From Phytoactinopolyspora mesophila (GTDB lineage: Bacteria; Actinomycetota; Actinomycetes; Jiangellales; Jiangellaceae), in assembly GCF_010122465.1 (NCBI RefSeq), contig NZ_WLZY01000001.1, forward strand, positions 1,149,010-1,213,009: a stretch of DNA of 64,000 nucleotides, written 5' to 3'. Position numbers and translations under genes: made by a program. The notes beneath the pieces are model-generated. The model was not told the origin of the DNA and did not search any database. It saw only the letters and a list, made by a program, of their open reading frames with translations. Within the stretch, counting starts at the first letter, position 1; each line of letters opens with the position of its first letter. This document shows positions 27,232 to 36,343 of the stretch, piece by piece.

Positions 27232-28261
27232 AACGAACCCTCGGGTCGAGAACGGCGTACATGACGTCGACGAACAAGTTGGCGAAGACAGCGGTGGCGG
27301 CGAAGATGAACACGCAGGTCTGCACGACGGCGACGTCGGAGGACATCACCCCTTCGAGCATCAGCGTGCCCATGCCGGGCATGGCGAAGATGCGCTCGAT
27401 GATGACCGTGCCACCGACCAGCGCGCCGATGTTCAGGCCGATCAGCGTCAGCAGACCGAAGCTTGAGTTCCGGAAGGCATGCAGCCACAAGATCCGCCAG
27501 CGTCCGGCTCCCTTGGAGCGCGCGGTGTCGATGTAGGCGGCAGCATTCAACTGCTCGACCAGGTCCCCCCGGAGGAAGCGCGCGTAGAAACACGCCATCG
27601 GCACCGCCAGCGAGAGCACGGGCAGGATCATCGAGCGCATGTTGGGCCAGAGCCCGCCCGAGAGCGGCACATACCCGATGGCTGGGAGCATCCCCAGAGT
27701 CACCGCGAATACCAGCACGAGCAGCAGTGCCATCACGAAGTTGGGCACGGCCAGCAGGGTCATCGAGCAGAACATGACGACCCGGTCGACCAGGCCACCG
27801 GGCCGGCGGGCCGCGGCCAGCGCAAGCGGCAGGGCGATGACGATCGACAACACGAACGCCATCCCGGCCATCTGCAAGGTGACCGGGAGACGTTCACCGA
27901 GCAGGGTCGTCACCTCCCGATCACTGATGATCGAGTGCCCCAGATCCCCGGAGAGCGCTCCACCGAGCCAGGAGAGATAACGCACGTAACCAGGGCGGTC
28001 GAGGCCCATCTGGGTACGGACGGCCTCGACCTGCTCCTCGGATGCATCCATCCCCGCCTGGATCCGTGCGGGGTCCCCCGGCAGCGCCTCCATCAGGAGA
28101 AATACCAGCGCGCTGACGACGAACAACAGCGGGACGACGATCATCAACCGGCGGGCGATCAGCCGCAGGATCGGCGACCCGGCAATCTGAGTCAGCGGGC
28201 CGTCACGCTTCTCTGCCCCGGTGTCCCTCTCCGCCACCGGCGGCCCGGTGGTGCGATTCAC
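27218..28261 (-). CDS. Oligopeptide-type ABC importer permease (OppB/DppB-like), importer A
   Basis: A 347-residue membrane protein. The first span begins RRLMIVVPLLFVVSALVFLL, followed by the family motif LPGDPAR. The coupling loop DTARSKGAGRWRILWLHAFRNS and a typical C-terminal LMLEGVMSSDVAVVQ are present. The start overlaps the binding-protein stop by 4 nt. Confidence 0.92.
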   Translation of the reverse strand: MNRTTGPPVAERDTGAEKRDGPLTQIAGSPILRLIARRLMIVVPLLFVVSALVFLLMEALPGDPARIQAGMDASEEQVEAVRTQMGLDRPGYVRYLSWLGGALSGDLGHSIISDREVTTLLGERLPVTLQMAGMAFVLSIVIALPLALAAARRPGGLVDRVVMFCSMTLLAVPNFVMALLLVLVFAVTLGMLPAIGYVPLSGGLWPNMRSMILPVLSLAVPMACFYARFLRGDLVEQLNAAAYIDTARSKGAGRWRILWLHAFRNSSFGLLTLIGLNIGALVGGTVIIERIFAMPGMGTLMLEGVMSSDVAVVQTCVFIFAATAVFANLFVDVMYAVLDPRVRYGSH

Positions 28262-30048
28262 GGCTGCTCGACCCAGACCCGGTCGTAGAGAACACCCTGG
28301 TTGACCGCGAGCGCCGGGATGGGCTCATCCAGGCCGGGTCCGTGTATTCCCTGCCGCATCACCTGAGCCGGGCTGAACGCCATGCCGAAGGGTCCGTACG
28401 CCTCATCGGATATGTATTGACTGATCGCCCTGTAGTGCTCCTCCCGTTCGGCCTCGTCGACGGTCAGAACCGCGGCTTCGAGCAGCACGTCCAACTCCGT
28501 TTGGAGCCCTTCGTCGATAGCCTGCTGGGCAGACTCCGCGCCTTCCGGCAGCGGTGTGCCGCTGAAGGGTGAGGTCGAACCGAATCGAACCGCCACCCCG
28601 ATTCCGACCGACGGATCCCACGCCCCGGCGGTCTGCAGGATGGCCTCCCACTCACCAGCCTGGAACTTGGTGATGATGTCCCCGAGCGGATAGGAGTGGA
28701 TGTCCACCACGATGCCGGCTTCCTGCCACTGGGTCTGCAGAGCGGTCATGACCCGGCGTGCGGTGGACAGGTCGGTGGTCATCAGATCGACATGGAGTCC
28801 GCCGAGCTCATCGACGATCTCCGCCGCGCGCTCCGGGTCGTACTCCCGGTAACCGGGAACCTCCGGGTGGTGGAACAGTCCGCCGGATGCGGTGAAGGAC
28901 TGGCTCATCTCACCGGCTCCCCCGAAGAGACCCTGGTTGATGGACTCGAAGTCCGTGGCGTAGTAGATGGCCTCGCGGGCTCGCTTGTCCTCGAACGGCC
29001 CGTTCCGGGTGTTGAGCTGGACGACGTAAGGCGAGGTCGGAGCTCCGAGATGCATTTCGAGATTCGGGTTGTTGTCGGCTTCCTCGATCAGGTTGATGTC
29101 ACTCAGGCCCTCGATGACGTCGCCCTGGCCGGCTTGCACGGTCTGGTAGGCCACCTGGTCACCCGCGACCGACTGGAAGGTAATCGCGTCCAGGTACGGC
29201 AGCCCGTCCTTGAAGTAGTTCTCGTTGCGCTCGAGTTCGAGCCGTTGATTCTGGGTGTTGCTCGTGACCACGAATGGGCCGGCCCCCACCGGGGTGGTGC
29301 TGAAGGCCTCCGCCCCCATCTCCGCGTAGGCCGTCGGCGAGCCGATGAGGTTGAGGTTCCCCGCGGGTAGACCGTTGACCAGCGAGCCGTTGGGCACAGA
29401 GAGGTACATCTCCACGGTCAGATCGTCCACTGCCTGGATAGCGCCGAGACGAGCCATGATGAGGTCTTCATCGACGTCCGCTGGAAGCGCGTCGAAAACG
29501 CTGTCGATGAACTCCTGGTCCAGATCCGGTGTTTCTCGGTCCAGGTCCAGGTTGATCGTCGGTGCGCTGGTGCTCCCGGAGCTGAGGGAACGGATCCAGC
29601 TCCACACCACGGCCTCGGCGTTCAACGGGGTCCCGTCGCTGAATTCGATCCCCTCGCGCAGCGTGATGGTGAGGGTCAGGCCGTCCTCGGACCATTCGTA
29701 GCTTTCGGCTTGGTTCGGCACGAGTTGGGCGTTGCTGCCGTCCGGGTCGGCTTCGAGGGTGAACAGGCCGCCGTAGATAGAGCTGTTCTGCGGCAGGTTC
29801 GCCCCTACGCCGTTGCTGGTGGAAGAGTCGAGCCCGGTGGACCAATCGCCGGCGAAGCCGGAGTCCAGAATCACGGTGATCTCGCCACCGGACTGCGCTT
29901 CGCCGGACGGCGGATCGTTGGCCTCACCCGCGTCGCCCGAACCGGAGCCGTTGGCTCCACACGCGGTAGCCATCAGCGCGACCCCCGTGACGAGGGCGCC
30001 TAAGCGCAACAACTGTCTTATCCGGTGGCCTTTACCATTAGTTCTCAT
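28258..30048 (-). CDS. Oligopeptide-type substrate-binding lipoprotein (SBP_bac_5), importer A
   Basis: A 596-residue secreted lipoprotein. The lipobox is MATAC after the hydrophobic LRLGALVTGVALM, followed by an Asp/Gly/Ser linker. The family-5 body shows LTITLREGIEFSDGTPLNAEAVVWSW and YEWSEDGL. Such proteins bind peptides, opines, nickel chelates and other small organics, so the ligand is open. It lies downstream of an amidohydrolase, separated by a tandem-repeat spacer. Confidence 0.9.
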   Translation of the reverse strand: MRTNGKGHRIRQLLRLGALVTGVALMATACGANGSGSGDAGEANDPPSGEAQSGGEITVILDSGFAGDWSTGLDSSTSNGVGANLPQNSSIYGGLFTLEADPDGSNAQLVPNQAESYEWSEDGLTLTITLREGIEFSDGTPLNAEAVVWSWIRSLSSGSTSAPTINLDLDRETPDLDQEFIDSVFDALPADVDEDLIMARLGAIQAVDDLTVEMYLSVPNGSLVNGLPAGNLNLIGSPTAYAEMGAEAFSTTPVGAGPFVVTSNTQNQRLELERNENYFKDGLPYLDAITFQSVAGDQVAYQTVQAGQGDVIEGLSDINLIEEADNNPNLEMHLGAPTSPYVVQLNTRNGPFEDKRAREAIYYATDFESINQGLFGGAGEMSQSFTASGGLFHHPEVPGYREYDPERAAEIVDELGGLHVDLMTTDLSTARRVMTALQTQWQEAGIVVDIHSYPLGDIITKFQAGEWEAILQTAGAWDPSVGIGVAVRFGSTSPFSGTPLPEGAESAQQAIDEGLQTELDVLLEAAVLTVDEAEREEHYRAISQYISDEAYGPFGMAFSPAQVMRQGIHGPGLDEPIPALAVNQGVLYDRVWVEQP

Positions 30049-30084
30049 CCTTGCTCCTCAATGAGCTGGAAAGTAGCGCCAATA

Positions 30085-30159
30085 GTGGTGTTGGGCATGT
30101 GGTGTTGGGCATGTGGTGTTGGGCATGTGGTGTTGGGCATGTGGTGTTGGGCATGTGGT
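30085..30159. repeat. 14-bp tandem repeat, five copies, in an operon spacer
   Basis: GTGGTGTTGGGCAT repeats exactly five times from 30085 to 30154, then GTGGT. It fills most of the 112 bp between the amidohydrolase stop (30161) and the binding-protein start (30048). On the transcribed strand it reads ATGCCCAACACCAC, so each unit contains an ATG. Confidence 0.95.
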
Positions 30160-30160
30160 C

Positions 30161-31165
30161 TCAGCCCTGCGGCTCGCGGCCAAGCCAGCGGAAGGCGTTG
30201 CGCCAGCCGATGTTCTCCCACTCGTCTCGCGGCAACCCCATCGATCGCAGAGTCTTCGCCGCGGGTTCCTCGCGGGGCATGGCGGGAAAGTCCGAGCCGA
30301 CCAGTAGCCGGTCCGCGCCGAGCAGGTCGATGAGATACCGGATGGTCCGGCGGTCGAAGACCATCGAGTCGTAATAGAAGCGGCGGGCGTACTCGAGTGG
30401 CGACGGGCCGTCGTCGGGCATCACCGCGCGCTCGAGGTCACGGGGTTCCTCGTTCCAGGCGCCACCCCAGAAGTAGTTGGCCCGTGGCAGTATCATCGCC
30501 AGCCCGCCAGCCGCGTGGCTGAACGAAATGCGTAGGTTGGGGCAGGCCGCCGCGGTGCCGCCGAGGATGAGCGAGGCCGCGGCGAGCATCCCTTCGATTC
30601 CTACGACGTAGGTGCCCATGCCCGACCCCGGCAACCGGTGCGTCGGTGCGGGCATCGCGTGCACGAGGATCGCGGCTCCGAGCCGCTCGGCCTCGGCGAA
30701 GAACGGCAGAAACTTCTCGTCTCCGATGGAGCTGTCCAGCACGTTGGAGGCGATCTCCACTCCGGCGAGCCCGGCGTCCATGATCGCGGCGAGCTCTGCG
30801 GTGGCGGTATCCGGATCCTGCATCGGCACCATGCCCAGACCGATCAGTCGCTCCGGATCGTGTGAGCACAGCTTCGCGGCGAACTCGTTCACATGGCGCG
30901 CCAGCGACAACCCGTCGGCCGCCGGCAGATCGTAGCGGAGCAACGGCGGCATGGGGCTGACCACCTCGGCGTCGACACCGGATGCGTCCATCGCTTCGAC
31001 GCGGCGTTCGGCCTCGAAGAAGACGTCCTTGGCGCGGAACTTCATCTGGCCGAACACGAGATGGCGGTCGGTGCTGTCCTGGATGGACTCCATCCGGGGG
31101 AAACACTCAGGAGCATCCTGCGGATAGTCCTTGGGGAGCAGGTGGGCGTGAGCGTCGACGATCAC
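30161..31165 (-). CDS. Amidohydrolase-2 family metal-dependent hydrolase/decarboxylase (ACMSD-like)
   Basis: A 334-residue TIM-barrel protein. Metal-site residues are visible in order: HAHLLP near the N terminus, LVHAMP, FSHAAGG and the conserved aspartate in GSDFPAM. The family includes ACMSD, gamma-resorcylate and 4-oxalomesaconate enzymes, which are decarboxylases or hydrolases of ring-cleavage products. The GTG at 31165 has GGAGGAG 8 nt upstream. It lies 15 bp after an ADH gene in the 36256 operon. Confidence 0.85.
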   Translation of the reverse strand: MIVDAHAHLLPKDYPQDAPECFPRMESIQDSTDRHLVFGQMKFRAKDVFFEAERRVEAMDASGVDAEVVSPMPPLLRYDLPAADGLSLARHVNEFAAKLCSHDPERLIGLGMVPMQDPDTATAELAAIMDAGLAGVEIASNVLDSSIGDEKFLPFFAEAERLGAAILVHAMPAPTHRLPGSGMGTYVVGIEGMLAAASLILGGTAAACPNLRISFSHAAGGLAMILPRANYFWGGAWNEEPRDLERAVMPDDGPSPLEYARRFYYDSMVFDRRTIRYLIDLLGADRLLVGSDFPAMPREEPAAKTLRSMGLPRDEWENIGWRNAFRWLGREPQG

Positions 31166-31180
31166 TTCAGGCTCCTCCGA

Positions 31181-32281
31181 TCAGTTGTTCGGATGCACGG
31201 ACACGTGGATGGCCGAGCCGTCACCGGCTGAGCCCGCGAGTGTGTCGATGGCCAGGCCCACGTCGTCGAGCCCGAAGGTGTGCGTGTGCAGCTTCTCCAG
31301 CGGGAAACGGCCCGACTCGAGCAGCTCGATCGCCTTCTTGTTGGCCGCGGCGTCGACACCGAAGGCACCCTTGATCACCAAGCCGCGATTGATGATGAGG
31401 TCGGTGACCAGCGGGATCTCCTTGTGCCCCTTCAGCCCGGCCAGCACCACACGCCCACCGTGGCGTACCGATTTGAGCGCGTCCGTGATGGGGCCGGCCG
31501 CCATGGGCGTGAGGTCGACGGCGACATCGACCATCTCCCCGTTGGTGATGTCCCGGACCGACTCGGGGACGTCCTGGGCGTCATCTCCATCCACGATCAA
31601 CGTGTGATCGGCACCCAGCTCACGAGCGATCTCGAGTTTGTGGGCGTCGGAGGCGAGCCCGGTCACGATGATCGTGCCGGCGCCCGCGGCTTTGGCGGCG
31701 ATGACCGCACCCAGCCCCCGCTGCCCGGCACCGAGCACGAGCAGGGTCGTACCGAGGCCGACCTCGCCTAGATCGACGGCCCAGCGCACGCCGGCGCCCA
31801 GCGGGTTGTACATGGCCGCGATCTCGGCCGGCAGAGACTTGTCGATCTTGTGCATGACCGTCGTCGGCGAGAGGTAGAGATGCTCGGCGAACCCGCCCCA
31901 GATGCTGGGGAGGACGTCGATGGGGGTCACGCCGTGCCCGTACTTGCGGAAGCGGCATGCCTGGTAGCGGCCGGTGAGGCAGTCCGCGCAGGCGCGGCAG
32001 GGAACGATCACCTCGAGCGCGACGCGGTCACCCTCCTGTACGCCCCAGCGCTCGGCCGCTTGCTCACCGATCTCCTCGATGATGCCCATCGGCTCGTGGC
32101 CCGGAATGAACGGCGGGCGCTCCCCCATGTGACCGTTGAAGATCTCGACGTCGCTTCCGCAGATCCCGTTCGCCTCGACGCGCAGCAGCCCGTCGTCGTC
32201 GCCGATCGAGGGCCGGGGAAACTCCTGCATCTCGATCTTGCGGGGTCCGGTCTGGACCGCAGCTCGCACCATCTGTGCCAC
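31181..32281 (-). CDS. Zinc-dependent medium-chain alcohol/polyol dehydrogenase
   Basis: A 366-residue MDR enzyme. The catalytic zinc site is C41, H62 and E63 (GHEPMG); structural zinc cysteines are C95, C98, C101 and C109. The Rossmann motif is VLGAGQRGLGAV. It lacks the NDMA-ADH signatures of the three other ADHs here and looks like threonine/sorbitol-type dehydrogenases using exchangeable NAD(P). The start is GTG at 32281, with an ATG 9 nt further in. It forms part of the 36256 operon. Confidence 0.87.
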   Translation of the reverse strand: MAQMVRAAVQTGPRKIEMQEFPRPSIGDDDGLLRVEANGICGSDVEIFNGHMGERPPFIPGHEPMGIIEEIGEQAAERWGVQEGDRVALEVIVPCRACADCLTGRYQACRFRKYGHGVTPIDVLPSIWGGFAEHLYLSPTTVMHKIDKSLPAEIAAMYNPLGAGVRWAVDLGEVGLGTTLLVLGAGQRGLGAVIAAKAAGAGTIIVTGLASDAHKLEIARELGADHTLIVDGDDAQDVPESVRDITNGEMVDVAVDLTPMAAGPITDALKSVRHGGRVVLAGLKGHKEIPLVTDLIINRGLVIKGAFGVDAAANKKAIELLESGRFPLEKLHTHTFGLDDVGLAIDTLAGSAGDGSAIHVSVHPNN

Positions 32282-32307
32282 GTCGTCCTCGCTCTCGGCT
32301 GGCCGTA

Positions 32308-32355
32308 CTCAGGCTTGTTCGTGCTCAGGCTTGTTCGTGCTCAGGCTTGTTCGTG
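32308..32355. repeat. 16-bp tandem repeat covering a gene's last codons and stop
   Basis: CTCAGGCTTGTTCGTG occurs three times without a break (32308, 32324, 32340). The rightmost copy contains the end of the ADH gene at 32341; the others repeat its final codons and stop in the spacer. On the transcribed strand each unit reads CACGAACAAGCCTGAG (His-Glu-Gln-Ala-stop). Confidence 0.95.
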
Positions 32356-33468
32356 CAGGATCACGCCGCGGATGTTCTTGCCGTCGATGAGGTCTTGATA
32401 GGCGTCGTTGACCTCGTCAAGGGTGTAAGTGCGGGTGATGAGCTCGTCGAGCTTGAGGTCTCCCTCCTGATACAGGCGCAGCAGACGAGGTATGTCGTCG
32501 AGCGGATTGCAGTCACCGAACAGCGCGCCCCGGATCTGCCGCTGGTAGCCGATGAGAAGACCAGCGCGCACGTGCACCGCGGTTTCACCGGCATGACCAA
32601 CCGCGGTGATGGTCACCTTGCCGCCTTTGCCGGTCATCAGCACGGCGGCATTGACCATCTCTTCGGTGACCGCGTCGGGGGTCATGATGGCGTGGTCGGC
32701 GAGCTGGCCCCAGGTGTGGGAGACCACGAAGTCGTGGGCTTCGGAAGCGGTCGCGAAGGCGTGGGTGGCGCCGAGCGTGAGTGCGTTCTCGCGTTTGAAC
32801 TCCACCGGGTCGACGACGATCACATCGCGCGCACCCGCATACGCCGCACCCTGGACGGCGTTGCTACCGACTCCACCGGCGCCGAAGACGACGACGGTCT
32901 GCCCGGCGCGGACGCCGGCGGCATAGACCGCCGACCCCCAGCCGGTGGGCACGCCGCAGCCGACGATCGAAGCGATCTTGAACGGGATCCAGTCCGGCAG
33001 CGGCACCACGGCGTACTCGGACACCACCGCGTACTCGGAGAAGGTCCCGAGAGAACAGAACCCGCCGAAATCCTCACCGTCCGCGTGGAAACGGAATGTC
33101 CCGTCCAGGAACATGCCGCTGCCCGCGTTGAGCCCCTTGACGCACATATTCTGATGCCCCTCGGAGCAGGGGCGACAGGTGCCGCAGGCCGGGATATACG
33201 AACAGACCACGCGGTCGCCGGGCTTGACCCGGGTGACGTGTTCGCCGATGGACTCGACGACGCCGGCCCCTTCGTGGCCTCCCACCATGGGGAACCGCAC
33301 CCCGGCATCACCGGCGGTGATGTGGTGATCTGAGTGGCAGAGCCCGGAGGCGTGGAACTTCACCCGGACCTCGAAGGCCTTGGGCGGATCGAGCTCCAGC
33401 TTGGTGATCTCCCAACCGATATGGGGACCGCGGGCGATGGCCGCACGGGTGGTGATCGTCGACGACAT
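32341..33468 (-). CDS. NDMA-dependent (mycofactocin-associated) alcohol dehydrogenase 2
   Basis: A 375-residue zinc MDR enzyme, clearly homologous to those at 10983 and 35093. It has catalytic ligands C44, H65 and E66, structural cysteines C95, C98, C101 and C109, GAGGVGSNAVQGA in the NAD fold, and GYQRQIRGALFG plus ITRTYTLDEVNDAYQDL. The ATG has GGAG 5 nt upstream. Its last codons form part of a 16-bp tandem repeat. It would oxidise an alcohol with bound NAD, using mycofactocin as electron acceptor. Confidence 0.9.
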   Translation of the reverse strand: MSSTITTRAAIARGPHIGWEITKLELDPPKAFEVRVKFHASGLCHSDHHITAGDAGVRFPMVGGHEGAGVVESIGEHVTRVKPGDRVVCSYIPACGTCRPCSEGHQNMCVKGLNAGSGMFLDGTFRFHADGEDFGGFCSLGTFSEYAVVSEYAVVPLPDWIPFKIASIVGCGVPTGWGSAVYAAGVRAGQTVVVFGAGGVGSNAVQGAAYAGARDVIVVDPVEFKRENALTLGATHAFATASEAHDFVVSHTWGQLADHAIMTPDAVTEEMVNAAVLMTGKGGKVTITAVGHAGETAVHVRAGLLIGYQRQIRGALFGDCNPLDDIPRLLRLYQEGDLKLDELITRTYTLDEVNDAYQDLIDGKNIRGVILHEQA

Positions 33469-33494
33469 AGGTCTCCGTTCTCTGGCTCTCGTTG

Positions 33495-33572
33495 CGGCCC
33501 GTCCTAGCGGCTTGTCTCAGCGGCCCGTCTCAGCGGCCCGTCTTAGCGGCTTGTCTTGGCGGCTTGTCTTAG
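33495..33572. repeat. 13-bp tandem repeat, six copies, covering an ALDH stop codon
   Basis: CGGCTTGTCTTAG-type units run from 33495 to 33572 in steps of 13 with one to three substitutions each. The stop codon of the aldehyde dehydrogenase (33569-33571) lies in the rightmost unit, so the gene tail is repeated into the spacer. Confidence 0.92.
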
Positions 33573-35059
33573 CGGCGTGGCAAACCGGCTTCGCTCATGG
33601 ACACGGCCTTCACCTGTGTCCACTCGAGTACGGAATCGGCGCCCATGTTGCGGCCAAAACCGGAGTTCTTGTAGCCGCCGAAGGGTGCGCCGATGGCGGC
33701 AGCGCCGAAGGCGCTGTTCACTCCGACCTGGCCGGCCTGCAATGCACGGCTGGCCCGGACGGCCCGGCCCACGTCACGGGTCCAGATGGAGGCGACCAGG
33801 CCGTAGTCGGTGCCGTTGGCGACCTCGAAGGCCTCGGCCTCGTCGTCGACCGGAATCACCGACAGGACCGGCCCGAATATCTCTTCACGGGCTATCCGCA
33901 TGTCCGGGTCCACCTTGTCGAAGATGGTGGGTTCGACGAAGAAGCCGTCGTCGAATTTGTCACCCGCGGGCACACCTCCGCCGAGGACGAGTTCGGCGCC
34001 GCTCTCCTTGCCGATGTCGATGTAACCCAGCACGCGCTCGTGCTGCTTCTTGTTCACCAGCGGCCCCATGGTGACTTGTTCGTACCAGGGCCCGACGGTG
34101 ATCTCCTCCATCTGTTTCGCCAGCCGCTCGACCACCTCCTGATGGATGCTGCGCTCGACCACCACGCGTGAGCCGGCGGCGCAGATCTGGCCGGTGTTCA
34201 GGGTGATCGACCAAGCCATTCCGCGGACGGCGGCGTCGAGGTCGGCGTCGGAGAAGACGACCTGGGGCGACTTTCCGCCCAGCTCGAGATGGAGCGGGGT
34301 GAGGTTCTGCGCGCAGGCGGCCATGATGATCCGGCCGGTCTCCGGGGAGCCGATGAAGGCCATCCGGCGGACCTTGGGGTGGGCCGGGATGGCCGCCCCG
34401 GCCTCGGCGCCGTACCCGGTGACGACGTTGATGACACCTGGCGGGATACCCACCTCGAGCGCGAGCTTGGCCAGCGCGAGCGGGGTCAGCGGGGCGTCCT
34501 CGGCAGGTTTGATGACGATGGTGTTGCCGGCGGCGATGGCGGCGCCGACCTCGACGGCGAACAACGGCCCTGGGGCATTCCACGGAATGACCGCCCCGAC
34601 GACGCCGTAGGGCTCGCGGAGCGTGAAACCGACGGCCTCCGGGTGGTGAGTGGGCAGCGAGACGCCGTGGACCTTGTCAGCCTGTCCGGCGATGAATCGG
34701 AGCTGACGCCCCATTCCTGGCGGGCCCCAGCTCGGCCGGCCGACCTCTTGCGACTCGAGGCTGTCGAGTTCGGTGCCCTTGGCGTCGATGAGGGCGGCCC
34801 ATTTGAAGATCAGCTCGCCGCGAGCGGTCGCGCTCATGTCCCGCCACGCGGGGAGGGCGCGTTCGGCCGCTTGGACGGCGTGCTCGACGTCGTTCTCATC
34901 GCTGCGTGGAATCCGGGCGATGACGTGCTGATTGGCTGGATTGATGACATCGATCGTGCGGCCGGTGGCGGAGGGGACCCACTCGCCGCCGATGAGCTGA
35001 ACGCCGTCGAGGAGGATGTCGGGGTCTACGGTGCCGCGGGTGCCGGAGGTGACGGTCAT
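33569..35059 (-). CDS. Aldehyde dehydrogenase (NAD(P)+), ALDH superfamily 2
   Basis: A 496-residue ALDH. It shows PWNAPGP (159-165), FIGSPETG, general base E259 in LELGGK and nucleophile C293 in GQICAAGS. The ATG has AAGGA 9 nt upstream. It lies between two NDMA-type ADHs, so it probably removes their aldehyde product. A shadow of its tail forms the repeat at 33495-33572. Confidence 0.91.
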   Translation of the reverse strand: MTVTSGTRGTVDPDILLDGVQLIGGEWVPSATGRTIDVINPANQHVIARIPRSDENDVEHAVQAAERALPAWRDMSATARGELIFKWAALIDAKGTELDSLESQEVGRPSWGPPGMGRQLRFIAGQADKVHGVSLPTHHPEAVGFTLREPYGVVGAVIPWNAPGPLFAVEVGAAIAAGNTIVIKPAEDAPLTPLALAKLALEVGIPPGVINVVTGYGAEAGAAIPAHPKVRRMAFIGSPETGRIIMAACAQNLTPLHLELGGKSPQVVFSDADLDAAVRGMAWSITLNTGQICAAGSRVVVERSIHQEVVERLAKQMEEITVGPWYEQVTMGPLVNKKQHERVLGYIDIGKESGAELVLGGGVPAGDKFDDGFFVEPTIFDKVDPDMRIAREEIFGPVLSVIPVDDEAEAFEVANGTDYGLVASIWTRDVGRAVRASRALQAGQVGVNSAFGAAAIGAPFGGYKNSGFGRNMGADSVLEWTQVKAVSMSEAGLPRR

Positions 35060-35092
35060 GAAAGTGTCCTTAAGGTCAGTGTTGGCTCGGAC

Positions 35093-36256
35093 TCACTCGT
35101 GATCGATGAGTACGACGCCGCGGATGTTCTTGCCGTCGAGCATGTCCTGGTAACCCTCGTTGACCTGGTCGAGGGTGTAGGTGCGGGTGACGAGTTCGTC
35201 GAGTTTGAGCTTTCCCGACTTGTACATGCTCAGCAGCCGAGGTACGTCGGTGAGCGGGTTGCAGGCACCGTAGATGTTGCCCTGGATGCGGCGCTGGAAG
35301 CCGATCAACGGGCCCGGATTCTCCTTGATCATGCCGGGACCGACAGCGGTGATAGTGACTTGACCGGACTTGCCGACGATGTTGATAGCGTCGTGAATCA
35401 CCTCGTCGTTCAGTACGCCCACGGTGATGATGGCGTGGTCGGCCAGTTCGCCCCACGTGACGCCGCGGACGAATTCGAAGGCTTCCTCCGCCGTCGCGAA
35501 GGTGTGGGTCGCGCCGAACGTGGGAGCCATCTCGCGCTTGAACCCGACGGGGTCCACAACGACGACCCGTTCGGCACCGGCCATCGCCGCACCTTGCACG
35601 GCGTTGGAGCCGACACCGCCGGCGCCGAAGATCACTACGGTCTGCCCGGCGCGGACTCCTGCCGCTCTGACAGCCGAGCCCCACCCCGTAGGCACCCCAC
35701 AGCCGACGAGACAGGCGACCTCGAAGGGGATGTCCTTCGCAATCTTGATGACAGAAGACTCGGAGACCACCGAGTACCGGGTGAAGGTACCGAGCACACA
35801 CAACCCGCCGTAGTCCTCGCCGTCCTTGTGGAAACGGAAGGTGCCGTCCTGCAGGACCCCGATACCGGCGTTCTTTCCGTCGTCGCAGAGGTTCTGCCGG
35901 CCGGAGGAGCAGTACCGGCAGCGGCCGCAGACCGGGATGAAGGATGCGACCACGTGGTCGCCGATCTCCACCCGCGTCACGCCCGGGCCGACGGCGTCGA
36001 TGACACCCGCGCCCTCGTGACCTCCGACCACCGGCATCCGCATGGGCGCGTCGCCCTTCTGGATGTGGTCGTCGGAATGGCACAGTCCTGCGGCGTAGAT
36101 CTTGATCCGGACCTCGTTGGCCTTGGGCGGGTCGAGCTCGAGTTCGGTGACCTCCCACGGCTTACCCGGCTCGCGGCACACCACGGCTTTGGTGGTCATC
36201 CTCGTGGATGACGTGTCGGGCGTCGATGGTTCGGCGATGCTCGCGGTAGTGCTCAT
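35093..36256 (-). CDS. NDMA-dependent (mycofactocin-associated) alcohol dehydrogenase 3
   Basis: A 387-residue zinc MDR enzyme, the closest relative being the one at 10983. Catalytic ligands are C59, H80 and E81; structural cysteines C110, C113, C116 and C124; GFQRRIQGNIYG and VTRTYTLDQVNEGYQDM are the family signatures. The ATG at 36256 has AAGGAG 6 nt upstream. A shorter form from 36199 matches the homologues' N termini, so the first 19 residues may be an extension. It is the first gene of the 36256-24219 operon. Its promoter carries both the shared operator and an MftR-like palindrome. Confidence 0.9.
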   Translation of the reverse strand: MSTTASIAEPSTPDTSSTRMTTKAVVCREPGKPWEVTELELDPPKANEVRIKIYAAGLCHSDDHIQKGDAPMRMPVVGGHEGAGVIDAVGPGVTRVEIGDHVVASFIPVCGRCRYCSSGRQNLCDDGKNAGIGVLQDGTFRFHKDGEDYGGLCVLGTFTRYSVVSESSVIKIAKDIPFEVACLVGCGVPTGWGSAVRAAGVRAGQTVVIFGAGGVGSNAVQGAAMAGAERVVVVDPVGFKREMAPTFGATHTFATAEEAFEFVRGVTWGELADHAIITVGVLNDEVIHDAINIVGKSGQVTITAVGPGMIKENPGPLIGFQRRIQGNIYGACNPLTDVPRLLSMYKSGKLKLDELVTRTYTLDQVNEGYQDMLDGKNIRGVVLIDHE

Positions 36257-36343
36257 GTGTCTCCTTCTCCCGCTGCTGGCCAAGGCCTTCGGAGCTGTAC
36301 CTCGATGATGGCTCAAGCGTGCGGGTGAGGCAGCTCCGTTGCT

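Noticed and set aside
28844-28858. TCCC-GGTAACC-GGGA, an inverted repeat like the shared operator
   Set aside because: It lies inside the importer A binding-protein coding sequence with no promoter nearby, and its arms are GGGA not GGAA. Probably chance.
30085-33572. CRISPR array from the short tandem repeats
   Set aside because: Repeats are 13-16 bp, directly adjacent without spacers, and of three different sequences. No cas genes are present.
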